This document shows, one piece after another, positions 1 through 8,185 of a DNA stretch of 64,000 nt. Positions within the stretch are counted from its first letter, which is position 1. Each line of letters starts with the position of its first letter. The position numbers and the translations under genes are program-made. Source of the stretch: Methanospirillum stamsii. GTDB lineage: Archaea > Halobacteriota > Methanomicrobia > Methanomicrobiales > Methanospirillaceae. The stretch is taken from assembly GCF_003173335.1 (NCBI RefSeq), contig NZ_QGMZ01000014.1, forward strand, positions 62,001-126,000. Reading direction: 5' to 3'. The notes beneath the pieces were generated by a model that was not told where the DNA came from, ran no database searches, and saw nothing but the letters and a program-made list of their open reading frames with translations.

Positions 1-906
1 GCCCTTCCGGTGCCGAAGGTACATCTTGAAGATGTTTTCCGCTTCCCGGTACCGGTCAAAGGCCAGAAGAACTCCGGGAAGACTGATGAATGTGTCTCTT
101 CCCCATGACTCTGTAAACCAGGGGTATCCGGCGATTATCTCCTCATTCCTGATACCAAGGCATGATGCACGGTAGAGAAGGTCGGTTTCAATCTTAGGAA
201 ATGGTATGGGAAGTGGCCGGGGCGTTTTTGCCGGATAAACATTCAGTTCAATGGCATCATCTTTGATGGTTCCGGAATAAAAACCCGGAGATAAAAGGTT
301 TTCATATCCCTTGTATCCTCTTTCCTCATCTGTCGGATATCTCGCATTAAGATATGTCTGTGGATCCCGGATAAAAGAGAGAGTGCATGAAAACTGGTGT
401 CCGTTTCCAATAAACCCTCCGGATGAGTCTTCAAAAAGAACCGGTGGGTTTAACGTGAGTTCATGAACGCTTCTGGATGTTAACAGGGGACGTATCTTAA
501 AATCCGCGGTCCCATCCACGTCCCACCTGATAGTAAGACCCCGGTCAAGTGAGATGGTTTTTGTGATTGTGGCATCTTTTATGGCAAATTCCTGGACAAC
601 GGGGTATAGTCCTCCGGACTGGATATGTCGTGTTATGTTATCCGGAGAGCTGTTTCCCCACCAGCCGGGAAGAAGTGAAACACCATTGATAATCTCATGG
701 AGTGATGAAAGAATAATTGAATCATTGTCGATTAAAAGGCCATGATATCTGCGAGAATTTCCGGCAAAGGAGGAAGTACAGATCCTTCTTCCTTCGGTCA
801 TGAGAAACTCCCTGCCTGATGCTATCCTGGTATTTTGCAGTTCTCTTCCGTACCGGATATGATGAGGAATTATGGTAAGTTCTTCAGGTAGTGCAGGACA
901 GTCCAT
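1..906 (-). CDS. Glycogen debranching enzyme (amylo-alpha-1,6-glucosidase), N-terminal part, cut by window edge
   Basis: The reading frame opens at an ATG (904-906 on the minus strand) and stays open for 302 codons to the left edge, so the C-terminal half lies outside. The N-terminal ~250 residues match the beta-rich GDE_N domain, with the typical block SSFAGNSRRYHGLL around residue 48. The start of the (alpha/alpha)6 catalytic domain follows, with YPWFTESWGRDTFISLP near residue 270. The family hydrolyses alpha-1,6 branches of glycogen limit dextrins in the cytoplasm. It lies 18 nt downstream of a glycosyltransferase gene and is the third gene of a minus-strand glycogen operon. The family call is secure; specificity beyond alpha-glucan debranching is inferred. 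Confidence 0.9.
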   Translation of the reverse strand, partial: MDCPALPEELTIIPHHIRYGRELQNTRIASGREFLMTEGRRICTSSFAGNSRRYHGLLIDNDSIILSSLHEIINGVSLLPGWWGNSSPDNITRHIQSGGLYPVVQEFAIKDATITKTISLDRGLTIRWDVDGTADFKIRPLLTSRSVHELTLNPPVLFEDSSGGFIGNGHQFSCTLSFIRDPQTYLNARYPTDEERGYKGYENLLSPGFYSGTIKDDAIELNVYPAKTPRPLPIPFPKIETDLLYRASCLGIRNEEIIAGYPWFTESWGRDTFISLPGVLLAFDRYREAENIFKMYLRHRKG

Positions 907-924
907 GATAGGTATTCACTAAAA

Positions 925-2175
925 TTACGGTTGTTTTGGGTTATGAACCTGATGATAGATGGCAGCCGTTTTATCCGCTGCAACCTCCCAGGTGAAATCC
1001 TTCTCAATTCGTTTTCTTCCGGCAAGACCGAATTTTTTTCTCATGTCCGGATCTTTTAGGAGAATACACAGGTGTTTTGCGATGTCTTCCGGAGAATGTG
1101 GATTTACATGAAACCCGTTTTGTTCATCACCATGTATTGTAACCTGCTCATAAAAACCGCTTGTTCCAAGGACACCTGCTACTACCGGTTTTGCCATGGC
1201 CATGGCTTCAGTGCATACAATGCCAAAAGCTTCATATTTAGATGGAAAAACAGCACAGTCACAGGCTGCATAATGCATTTTTAGATCCTGTTCGGACACA
1301 TGCTGACAGGTAAAAATAATAGAATCCGAAAGTCCAAGTTCTTCTGTCATGGACCTGAGCCGGTTTTCCAGTTCACCAACCCCCAGGACAACCAGTTTTA
1401 CATCCGGAATTTCTCTCGCAATCTCCGGCATAGCCCGGATTAGATTCTCAATCCCCTTAACCGGTGTTAACCTGCCCACGTACAGGATCATCGGACTGTC
1501 ATGGACTCCTGTCTGACTCCGAAACTCAGAAATGCTATCAACTGTAAAAAGGTCCGGGGAAAAAGAGTCCGGGTCCACCCCGTTGTGTACAACATGAATT
1601 TTTTCCTCCTGGAATCCGAGTTTTACCAGGGCATTTTTCATGGCATGTGATACGGTGATTATTGCATCCGCTTTTTCGGCTGCCATCCTTTCGATGTCTG
1701 TAATTATCTGTGAAGGGTTTTCCATCCTTCCCTGTTCATGGGAATGAAAGTGGAAAATGAATGGAATATCCAGATTTTCCCTGATGATCAGTCCGGCAGT
1801 TGCGCTGGCCCAGTCGTGAGATACTACCAGTTGAAATGAGTGTTTTTTGGCCTGATGAAAAGTCCGGATATAATGATATGCTCCGAGCTGGTTGTACTGA
1901 ATTGTTTCCATGAAAAACTGCTGGTCTGGAAAATTCCAGGATTCCACACCAGAGGGAACCAGATATGGAATAATATCATTGGTTTTTAAGACGTCAGGGC
2001 GATAGACCGGTATTCCGTTCCAGAGGTCTGATAATGGAAGATTCCCCGTGTTCCGGGAAAGAACTGCCGGACGAACATGTCTTCTGCTGAGTCTTCCTGT
2101 CATTTCCCTTGCATATGTTCCAAGTCCTCCCCAGAAAACCGGTGGAAATTCATCAATACAGAATATTATGTTCAA
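925..2175 (-). CDS. GT4-type glycosyltransferase, probable glycogen/alpha-glucan synthase
   Basis: A 416-residue two-domain GT-B glycosyltransferase. The N-terminal glycine-rich acceptor loop (FWGGLGTYAREM, residues ~15-26) and the C-terminal retaining-GT4 motif E-x7-E (EAFGIVCTE, ~residue 317) are both visible, as is VGRLTPVKG at the start of the nucleotide-sugar domain. The start is a TTG (2173-2175) that overlaps the TGA stop of the upstream gene, which suggests translational coupling; no better in-frame ATG is present. Flanking genes are a second GT4 enzyme and a debranching enzyme, so a role in glycogen synthesis is likely. The sugar donor cannot be read from sequence. Confidence 0.85.
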   Translation of the reverse strand: MNIIFCIDEFPPVFWGGLGTYAREMTGRLSRRHVRPAVLSRNTGNLPLSDLWNGIPVYRPDVLKTNDIIPYLVPSGVESWNFPDQQFFMETIQYNQLGAYHYIRTFHQAKKHSFQLVVSHDWASATAGLIIRENLDIPFIFHFHSHEQGRMENPSQIITDIERMAAEKADAIITVSHAMKNALVKLGFQEEKIHVVHNGVDPDSFSPDLFTVDSISEFRSQTGVHDSPMILYVGRLTPVKGIENLIRAMPEIAREIPDVKLVVLGVGELENRLRSMTEELGLSDSIIFTCQHVSEQDLKMHYAACDCAVFPSKYEAFGIVCTEAMAMAKPVVAGVLGTSGFYEQVTIHGDEQNGFHVNPHSPEDIAKHLCILLKDPDMRKKFGLAGRKRIEKDFTWEVAADKTAAIYHQVHNPKQP

Positions 2176-3320
2176 ATCATCGCCTCCCGGTACACATACA
2201 TCATATGGTCTTTTATTGAATCCCAGAAGAACCGTTTATCAACCTGGATATACCCTCCCCTGGCCATTCTGATTCTGTCATTTTGATTATCCAGGTAATA
2301 ATTCACTCCCCATGCAATACCCTCCGGGGTGGTGTCGACAACAAGGCCGGTTACTCCGTGCTCGACATTTTCTGCAAGTCCGCCAACCCTGCTCACAACA
2401 ACCGGACGGTTTGCACTCCATGCTTCCAGGAGAATAATCCCAAACGGTTCATTCCTGCTTGGGATTACGATGATATCACTAGCATGAAGAAGACGAACAT
2501 ATTCAGAATCTGTTATAAATCCTGGAAACTGCACCGGCCATCCCCGGGTCCGATCCATCAGCCAGTCCCGCATTCCTCCGTCTCCGGCAAGAATGAAAGC
2601 TGCATTCCAGTGTTTTTCCCTGATAAGGGGTATTGCATCGACAAGAATGTCCGGCCCTTTCTGATAGGCCATTCTGCCGATATAGGAAATGAGAGGAGTT
2701 GAGTAATGCAGCCCGAATTTTTCTTTTATCGAGCCGGGATCAATACTGACATCGAACTGCTCTTTTACAACCCCATTTGGAATGACATGAACTTTTGCAG
2801 GATCTACTTTATAGAGATCAATGACTTCACTTCGGAGTGTCCAGGAAACCATGGTACATCTTCGTGCAATCAGGCCAGCATACCATTCTTTGCTACAAAT
2901 TTCGTGATATTCCCACCAGTCACCGTGAACGTTTCCGTTTCTGCCAAATTCAGTGGAGTGATAGGAAAAAACCGTTGGCCTGTGTTGCAGGAGATGAAGT
3001 GCTTCGGTTACATGCCAGTCGTGAAAATGTATTACATCAAAAGGCGGGCTGTCAAACTGGTAAAAACGATCAACAAGTCCTCTTGAAAGGTTGGCACAAT
3101 AATCAATGATATTGGTACCGGAGGGGCGAAACACGTGGTAATAGACCCCGTTCATCTCGAAGTCCTCGTCCCCCCGGGTAAAAAAATGTACTTCATGGTC
3201 TTTTGCAAGAGCCTGGGCGAGATAGGTTGATGCGTTTGAAAGACCTCCGACCCGGTCTCCATGGAGGTTTTCCCAGCAGAAAATGGCTATCTTGTATCGT
3301 TCTCCTGTCAAAATATGCAC
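2172..3320 (-). CDS. GT4-type glycosyltransferase, probable glycogen synthase-like
   Basis: 382 residues, GT-B fold. The N-terminus has IAIFCWENLHGDRVGGLSNA, a glycine-rich loop like that of starch/glycogen synthases. HFHDWH is near residue 98, IPNGVV near 183, and the retaining motif EPFGIILLE near 291. It is a paralogue of the next gene downstream, with which it overlaps by 4 nt. It is the first gene of the three-gene minus-strand run (GT, GT, debranching enzyme), so the promoter should lie in 3321-3450. The two GTs may divide chain initiation and elongation, or one may act on another glucan; this cannot be settled from sequence. Confidence 0.85.
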   Translation of the reverse strand: MHILTGERYKIAIFCWENLHGDRVGGLSNASTYLAQALAKDHEVHFFTRGDEDFEMNGVYYHVFRPSGTNIIDYCANLSRGLVDRFYQFDSPPFDVIHFHDWHVTEALHLLQHRPTVFSYHSTEFGRNGNVHGDWWEYHEICSKEWYAGLIARRCTMVSWTLRSEVIDLYKVDPAKVHVIPNGVVKEQFDVSIDPGSIKEKFGLHYSTPLISYIGRMAYQKGPDILVDAIPLIREKHWNAAFILAGDGGMRDWLMDRTRGWPVQFPGFITDSEYVRLLHASDIIVIPSRNEPFGIILLEAWSANRPVVVSRVGGLAENVEHGVTGLVVDTTPEGIAWGVNYYLDNQNDRIRMARGGYIQVDKRFFWDSIKDHMMYVYREAMI

Positions 3321-3728
3321 CTGTGGTTTCTTTTATTGAGTTTAGCGAATCCTGCAGAAAATCCGGCAGTATTACGAAGAATAACTAAATAATCTGCGGA
3401 TTTTTTGAAAATATTTGTGGGACACCACCGGAAGGGAAACGAATAAAAAACCATATTGAAAAAATGGATGAACCATCATTAAAATACTTGTCTGAAAACC
3501 GGGATCATGTAAGATATTTGTTATTGTAAGTTGGTTCTATCAAACACTTATCACCGCATACACAGGTTACATCTTTCAGTTCCTTAAGAAAATTGGATGG
3601 AATTACATGATATTGTCATTCCCCGCGCGAAATTGCAGTTCATAAAGATACGGATCGATGTTCGAAGGGCGGTAACTAATGATCATTCGTAATATCAGGA
3701 AGAATTGAAACGGTCAATAATTTAAAAA
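3321..3728. other. Intergenic region without recognised gene
   Basis: About 400 bases between the glycosyltransferase operon and the toxin gene. No open frame with family resemblance is present on either strand. It should hold the minus-strand promoter of the glycosyltransferase operon near 3340-3400, where the strand reads A/T-rich, but no clear TATA box stands out. It contains one copy (3516-3528) of a 13-bp sequence that recurs at the antitoxin start (4205-4217). Confidence 0.5.
3516..3528 (+). repeat. 13-bp direct repeat, left copy, flanking toxin-antitoxin pair
   Basis: ATTTGTTATTGTA occurs here and again at 4205-4217 in the same orientation, bracketing the relE-like/antitoxin genes. 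It may be a remnant of insertion of a ~690-bp unit, or two copies of an operator or promoter core, since the right copy touches the antitoxin start codon. Confidence 0.5.
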
Positions 3729-4001
3729 TTAAGGGAATACAGAATATATCTCTTCTCTACTCTTTATTCTATAAAATTTGATGATATTATCAGATATTTT
3801 AAGTCCAATGCGATATTTACCAACTCTGACACGATAACATTCAGGGTATCCTTTCATCGGAGTGATATCAAGGCCACATTCCCAAATACTATCTGATTCG
3901 GGTATATCCTCAAAAATTATTTTCGCTATTTTATCTTTATGTGTGGTGGGGACATTTACAAGATCTTTGATGCAGGCTTTCTTGTATTTGCATTCAACCA
4001 T
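3729..4001 (-). CDS. RelE/ParE-family toxin of a type II toxin-antitoxin module
   Basis: 90 residues with the RelE-fold pattern: MKGYPECYRVRVGKYRIGLK near residues 49-68 (the usual conserved G-x-x-x-x-R-x-R-x-G-x-Y-R block) and a C-terminal FYRIKSREEIYSVF strand. RelE toxins cleave mRNA on the ribosome; some relatives target gyrase. The gene overlaps the 3' end of the upstream small gene by 8 nt, the standard antitoxin-toxin arrangement. It sits inside a glycogen metabolism block and is unrelated to it, so probably acquired as a module. Target not inferable. Confidence 0.8.
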   Translation of the reverse strand: MVECKYKKACIKDLVNVPTTHKDKIAKIIFEDIPESDSIWECGLDITPMKGYPECYRVRVGKYRIGLKISDNIIKFYRIKSREEIYSVFP

Positions 4002-4206
4002 TATTTTGTCCGGTGATGGTTGATTTATAGAATTTTATTGCGCTTTCCCGATCCAATTCCTCATCGTCTTCTACTTCATTCATGAGATGAGATAATCCAT
4101 AATTCTCTATTATGGTTTCAATTTTTTGAAAAGTGGCAATATCCAGAATAACCCCTACTGGCTTACCATCTTCTGTTGTTATCGATTGGTGATGAATATC
4201 AAGCAT
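3994..4206 (-). CDS. Antitoxin partner of RelE-like toxin (Phd/YefM- or RelB-like)
   Basis: 70 residues, acidic. The N-terminal half (HHQSITTEDGKPVGVILDIA) is the beta-strand pattern of small Phd/YefM/RelB-like antitoxins in archaea and cyanobacteria. The C-terminal part is charged and probably disordered, suited to wrapping a toxin. It begins at ATG 4204-4206 and overlaps the toxin start by 8 nt. Such antitoxins usually autorepress their operon; the 13-bp repeat at 4205-4217 overlaps the start codon and could contribute to that. Confidence 0.7.
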   Translation of the reverse strand: MLDIHHQSITTEDGKPVGVILDIATFQKIETIIENYGLSHLMNEVEDDEELDRESAIKFYKSTITGQNNG

Positions 4207-4217
4207 TTGTTATTGTA
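4205..4217 (+). repeat. 13-bp direct repeat, right copy
   Basis: Identical to 3516-3528. It lies over the antitoxin start codon on the opposite strand. Confidence 0.5.
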
Positions 4218-4351
4218 TGGGATTGTGTTTCTCAAAAGCTTATTTGTTGAGAATTTGTTTTGAGCCCGGGACATAATGTAAGGTTGACGATGTAAAAAAG
4301 GATATAATAATTATGAGCGAATTTACAGCCCTCATTAACGGTGAGATCTCA

Positions 4352-5806
4352 CTATCTTAACCCTGCCCATAACTCAAATCTCCGGGTATCGGCTGCAAGT
4401 ATTAATTCCTGGCGGGTTTTTGCCTGTTCAATGGACCGGGCCAGTGGTTCATCTTTTATCTCATACCTGCACCATGAAGCAAAATCTCCTTTCTGGTGAT
4501 GAAATGATATTGAATCTGCAGGAACAATCTGGAGCATCTCTGCAAACTGGTCAAGATCAAATGCAACATGTCCGGTATACCCGACCGGACTGGAGAAATA
4601 AAAAGCATCATCAACCGAAAGCGAGCGAAGAGGAAATAAAAACTTTTTCTTTTCCATGGTATTTACCTCACGCTCTTCAAAATCAGCCAGTGCATCCATG
4701 TATGTTATAAATGCCTCATGTTCCGGCTGGTGGCTGAAATAATTATGGACTTCTCCGCATGAGCCATATTTGCAGGACATATAATAGAAATGGTCACTTA
4801 TCTGGAAGCATCTCCATAGGTGCTTGTTTTCACAGAATGATTCTGCCCGCTGAACTGCCCTGAAGGCATTTTTTTGTTTTCTGTTCTCTATCCAGGCACT
4901 CCCGTCTTTCTCTGCATCTGCCCAGGAAATCGGATAAGGAATAGAAAATTCGTGTTGGACGGGGAATGAAAGAATCTCAGATGGCTTTATCATCTTTACA
5001 TCTGAATTTCTCATTTCAGGTCCCAGGTGTCTTAAAAATTCCAGGATACCTGATTCTACCCAGTAATGTTCTCCGAGGGTTTCATAATCAATAAAAACCG
5101 GGATAAAATCGCCGGGTGTTTTTGATATCCAGGAAGCATACCGGTCGGCTGTAAGGGGCCACTCAGCCCAGTCACGGCAGGTAAACCGGAATGCAATGTC
5201 ATCAGAGAGTTTAAAATTTCTCATAATGACCGGAAGACCGGCACACTGATACAGATGGTTGGGACTTCTCCACTCCAGAATATGGTCCACTCCTTCGGTA
5301 AGACAGGCTTTATATCCCAGTTCCCGGACAGTTGCAGCAATCCGGTTGTCAAGAATGAATTCGGTATTTTCAAAAACCACCGGTTCAACGTGGAACACAT
5401 CTTTTATGAGTTCCCGGTGAAGGTTGACCTGGTTGCAAAATTCATCCATTGTCCAGAAAAGGCTGGCCATACTGTGAAAATAAGTCTGCCCAATCATCTC
5501 GACGTTTTTATGACTGGCTGCCTGAACAAAAAGATCAAGAATGTCCGGTGCCCATCGCTCCATCTGTTCAATGAGTACTCCGGAAATTGAGAAAGCACAT
5601 GCGAATCCTTCATCAAGCTTTTCAAGAATGATGGAGGTGGCTGGTCCGTAACACTTATTGGATACCCGAAGCAGGATTTCTTTATTTGCTCCATCAAAAT
5701 AGCGCTCCATGAGGTCTTCCTGGTTATTCTTCGATCCGGGCACAAATGCCTTTTTCAGGCGATATGGTTGATGTATTTCAAACCCGAGACAAAAACGTTG
5801 GTTCAT
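4352..5806 (-). CDS. GH57 alpha-amylase-type glycoside hydrolase with extra C-terminal domain
   Basis: 484 residues from the chosen start. GH57 landmarks in order: GFEIHQPYRL at the N-terminus, GQTYFHSM, FENTEFILDN (nucleophile Glu region) and IDYETLGEHYW (acid/base Asp region). This arrangement resembles the GH57 amylases of methanogens. The last ~85 residues (from about FYFSSPVGYTG) resemble the small DUF5752-type module sometimes found with sugar-metabolism enzymes. A longer start at 5851 exists, but ATG 5804-5806 is preceded by GGTGATC, complementary to the archaeal 16S 3' end, so I use it. Likely role: glycogen or maltodextrin turnover with the neighbouring cluster. Confidence 0.88.
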   Translation of the reverse strand: MNQRFCLGFEIHQPYRLKKAFVPGSKNNQEDLMERYFDGANKEILLRVSNKCYGPATSIILEKLDEGFACAFSISGVLIEQMERWAPDILDLFVQAASHKNVEMIGQTYFHSMASLFWTMDEFCNQVNLHRELIKDVFHVEPVVFENTEFILDNRIAATVRELGYKACLTEGVDHILEWRSPNHLYQCAGLPVIMRNFKLSDDIAFRFTCRDWAEWPLTADRYASWISKTPGDFIPVFIDYETLGEHYWVESGILEFLRHLGPEMRNSDVKMIKPSEILSFPVQHEFSIPYPISWADAEKDGSAWIENRKQKNAFRAVQRAESFCENKHLWRCFQISDHFYYMSCKYGSCGEVHNYFSHQPEHEAFITYMDALADFEEREVNTMEKKKFLFPLRSLSVDDAFYFSSPVGYTGHVAFDLDQFAEMLQIVPADSISFHHQKGDFASWCRYEIKDEPLARSIEQAKTRQELILAADTRRFELWAGLR

Positions 5807-5973
5807 GTGATCACCAAAAAAAAGTAAAAGTCTTGTCTGATTGATAAACAAGGAATTTTAAGCTGAACCATATTGTTACTATTCCTGCTACCATTATAAA
5901 TTATTAGTACCATTTTTTTTGGTTATTTCATGTTTAGGGCAGGGCCGTAATCTGATGGAAAAGAATAAACCTG

Positions 5974-6420
5974 ATGCCAGAAGATGGTAAAACAATGAAT
6001 GGAGCAATAATGCAGGTGCTCATGGATCCTGTAGTGATAATTTTTGTCCTCTGCACAATAGTTGCAGTGTTAGGCAAATTTTTCAGGTCATGGGTTATCT
6101 CATGTGTATTGCTCCTGTTATCTGGGCTACTCATAATTATTGTTGTTGTAACGATTGGCCAGCTAGCCGGACTCGAGGACCAAATTCGGTATCTAATTAC
6201 TGCTCAGTACTCATTTTTCTCTTCAATCTCTCTCTCGCTTCGTGATATTGTTCTGACCGTTATCATTATCTTTGCATTCCAACTGGCCCTGGCCCTGCAT
6301 GTCACGAAGGTTGACGTAGAATTCCAGAAAAGGTTCTACTGGCTTCCGAGAAAACACTGTTGTCACTATGAAATGGAATATACTCTTGATGACCTTGGGA
6401 AAAAAATAGGCAGAAAATAA
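5974..6420 (+). CDS. Hypothetical membrane protein, three predicted transmembrane segments
   Basis: 148 residues. Hydrophobic segments near residues 18-35, 38-63 and 89-108 are followed by a basic, cysteine-containing cytoplasmic-looking tail (RKHCCHYEMEYTL). An internal ATG at 5995 is an alternative start. I do not recognise the family. It diverges from the GH57 gene and converges on a methyltransferase gene; no functional context. Confidence 0.55.
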   Translation: MPEDGKTMNGAIMQVLMDPVVIIFVLCTIVAVLGKFFRSWVISCVLLLLSGLLIIIVVVTIGQLAGLEDQIRYLITAQYSFFSSISLSLRDIVLTVIIIFAFQLALALHVTKVDVEFQKRFYWLPRKHCCHYEMEYTLDDLGKKIGRK

Positions 6421-6431
6421 AAATGAAAGTG

Positions 6432-6448
6432 AGGATCTGATCCTTTTT
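6432..6448 (+). terminator. Short hairpin with T-tract at convergent gene ends
   Basis: AGGA and TCCT arms around a five-base loop, then TTTTT, lie 12 nt after the stop of the membrane protein gene and just before the end of the opposing methyltransferase gene. The T-tract suits archaeal termination on the plus strand. Confidence 0.5.
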
Positions 6449-7184
6449 ATTCCGGTTTTTTCCCTGCAGCAATCAGGTTATATGCAAGGTATGGAATATT
6501 GTCTTCAATGAAGGATTCCACTTTTTTTGCTATCATAAATAAGGGGCCTGCCAGGTTGAAATGAGCAAAAGAACACCTGAATATCTCAATGTCTTCAAAT
6601 CCTGCCATCTGAAGAAGGTCATACATCTCTTTTGCACTATAATAATGTTCAGCAAATGAGCCGACCCCGACCCTCCTGATTTTCATTTTCGCACCAATGG
6701 TATAGAGTGCCGGAAGACCTGATGTAAAAATATTTCTTCCAAGTGTACAAACAGCAAGTCTTCCTCCAGGAACTAAAACCCTGAAACAGTCCTGCATGGT
6801 AAGGTCAGGATTCTGGAGATAGGAAAATGCAAGGAGACTGGATATGGAATCAAATGAAGATGATTCGAACGGTAAAAATTCTCCATTTCCTACGACATAT
6901 GAGAGGTCCGGATACCGGTCCCGTGCCTTTCGAATCATTCCAAAGCTGATATCAATGCCGGTAGCGGTGCGGTTTTTCTCTTCTCTTAAGTACCGCTCAA
7001 GAAAAAGTCCGGTTCCGCATCCGATATCCAGGAGATGTCCGTTAGTATTTATTTTTCCAAGGACAGCTTCGGATATATGATCATAGTAGATCTTCCCCCG
7101 TTCCCGGTGGTCGTATCGCTGGTCATAAACATCGGCGATATCATCGTAGTGTGACTGGACACGGGTCTCTACCGATGCTTTCAT
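6447..7184 (-). CDS. Class I SAM-dependent methyltransferase (UbiE/Methyltransf_11-like)
   Basis: 245 residues with SAM-binding motif I LLDIGCGTGLFLERY near residue 50, the acidic motif II region TGIDISFGMIRKA near 76, and a post-I block VVGNGEFLPFESSSFD near 96, all typical of Methyltransf_11. Substrate unknown. The last gene of the long minus-strand run that starts at mptD; 5 nt separate it from the RFC-small-like gene. Confidence 0.8.
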   Translation of the reverse strand: MKASVETRVQSHYDDIADVYDQRYDHRERGKIYYDHISEAVLGKINTNGHLLDIGCGTGLFLERYLREEKNRTATGIDISFGMIRKARDRYPDLSYVVGNGEFLPFESSSFDSISSLLAFSYLQNPDLTMQDCFRVLVPGGRLAVCTLGRNIFTSGLPALYTIGAKMKIRRVGVGSFAEHYYSAKEMYDLLQMAGFEDIEIFRCSFAHFNLAGPLFMIAKKVESFIEDNIPYLAYNLIAAGKKPE

Positions 7185-7189
7185 TCCGG

Positions 7190-8185
7190 TTATGGAAACA
7201 CCTCCGCTACAATGGTTGCAACAAGGGCATTAACCTGGACATATTCATTGCCTGCATGGGTGAGTCGTGCATCGGCATCGGCCAGAAGTGTAATTATCTC
7301 CGGATCATGATATTCCCGCTCCACTACCTGAAGCAGGGTACTGATAACTTCTTTTCCTGATAGGCCCTGTGATATCATGAGGGACTGGATTGTTTTTTGT
7401 GCTGCTCCGACATCCTTGGCTTTCATGGCATGAAATGCAGTGGAAGTCTCTTCCTGTAATTCTGTCATGCTGAGGGTATCCGGATTAAAAGGTGTTTTTG
7501 TCTCTACCCTGACCTGAAGATACATGATTGCTTTTCGTAAATCACCTGCAGAGGCAGCAACAATAAGACCGATTTCATCAGAAGATACCCTGTCCTGTTC
7601 TGGTATGTCTTCCTGTATCTGATTTAGAGTATCCCTTATTATCTCCCGGGAGACCGGGGAAAAAAAGAGAGGAAGGCACCTTGATTTTATTGGGGGGATA
7701 AGGGATGAAACCTGTGTTGTGGTGAAGATAAACCGGCATGTTGCACTATACCGCTCCATGGTTCTGCGGAGAGCATGCTGCACATCATGGGATAAGGCCT
7801 GGGCATCTTCAAATAACATAACTTTGAATTCTGCGTCTATCGGACGAATCGATGCGTATGATGAGATGATATGTTTGAAATTGGACAGAAATGATTCATC
7901 AGAACGGTAGAGCTGAAAAAACCGTTCGTCTGATTCCAGGGCTGATTTTCCACGTTCCATGAAATCAGCAGTTCGGAAGAGTGTAACGTTATCCTGCCAC
8001 CGTTCCCCGTAAAGTTCTCGTAATGTTGTTTCAACAGCTACTGATTTACCGGTACCGGGAGGACCACAGACAACGAGATGGGGCAATGTCTTTGTTTCTG
8101 CACATCGTTTAAGAACTTCAGAGACCCTCTCCTGTCCATGAATCTGGTCAAAGCTGACCGGACGGTACTTCTCAATCCAGAACAT
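7190..8185 (-). CDS. Replication factor C small-subunit-like AAA+ ATPase, divergent
   Basis: 331 residues from ATG 8183-8185, which follows a strong GGAGG ribosome-binding site at about 10 nt; the longer frame to 8218 lacks this. It begins FWIEKYRPVSFDQIHGQE as RFC small subunits do, with Walker A GPPGTGKS. Walker B reads MLFEDAQAL rather than the usual DEAD-type box, and the SRC motif is present as IKSRCLPLFF. The C-terminal collar-like helical domain follows. RFC loads the PCNA clamp; the altered Walker B suggests a specialised or weakly ATP-hydrolysing paralogue. It overlaps the end of the phosphopantothenate synthetase gene by 14 nt and sits in a CoA biosynthesis run. Confidence 0.8.
   Translation of the reverse strand: MFWIEKYRPVSFDQIHGQERVSEVLKRCAETKTLPHLVVCGPPGTGKSVAVETTLRELYGERWQDNVTLFRTADFMERGKSALESDERFFQLYRSDESFLSNFKHIISSYASIRPIDAEFKVMLFEDAQALSHDVQHALRRTMERYSATCRFIFTTTQVSSLIPPIKSRCLPLFFSPVSREIIRDTLNQIQEDIPEQDRVSSDEIGLIVAASAGDLRKAIMYLQVRVETKTPFNPDTLSMTELQEETSTAFHAMKAKDVGAAQKTIQSLMISQGLSGKEVISTLLQVVEREYHDPEIITLLADADARLTHAGNEYVQVNALVATIVAEVFP

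Noticed and set aside
2283-3109. Long plus-strand open frames over the glycosyltransferase genes
   Set aside because: They mirror the minus-strand GT4 genes, have no family resemblance and lack ribosome-binding sites.
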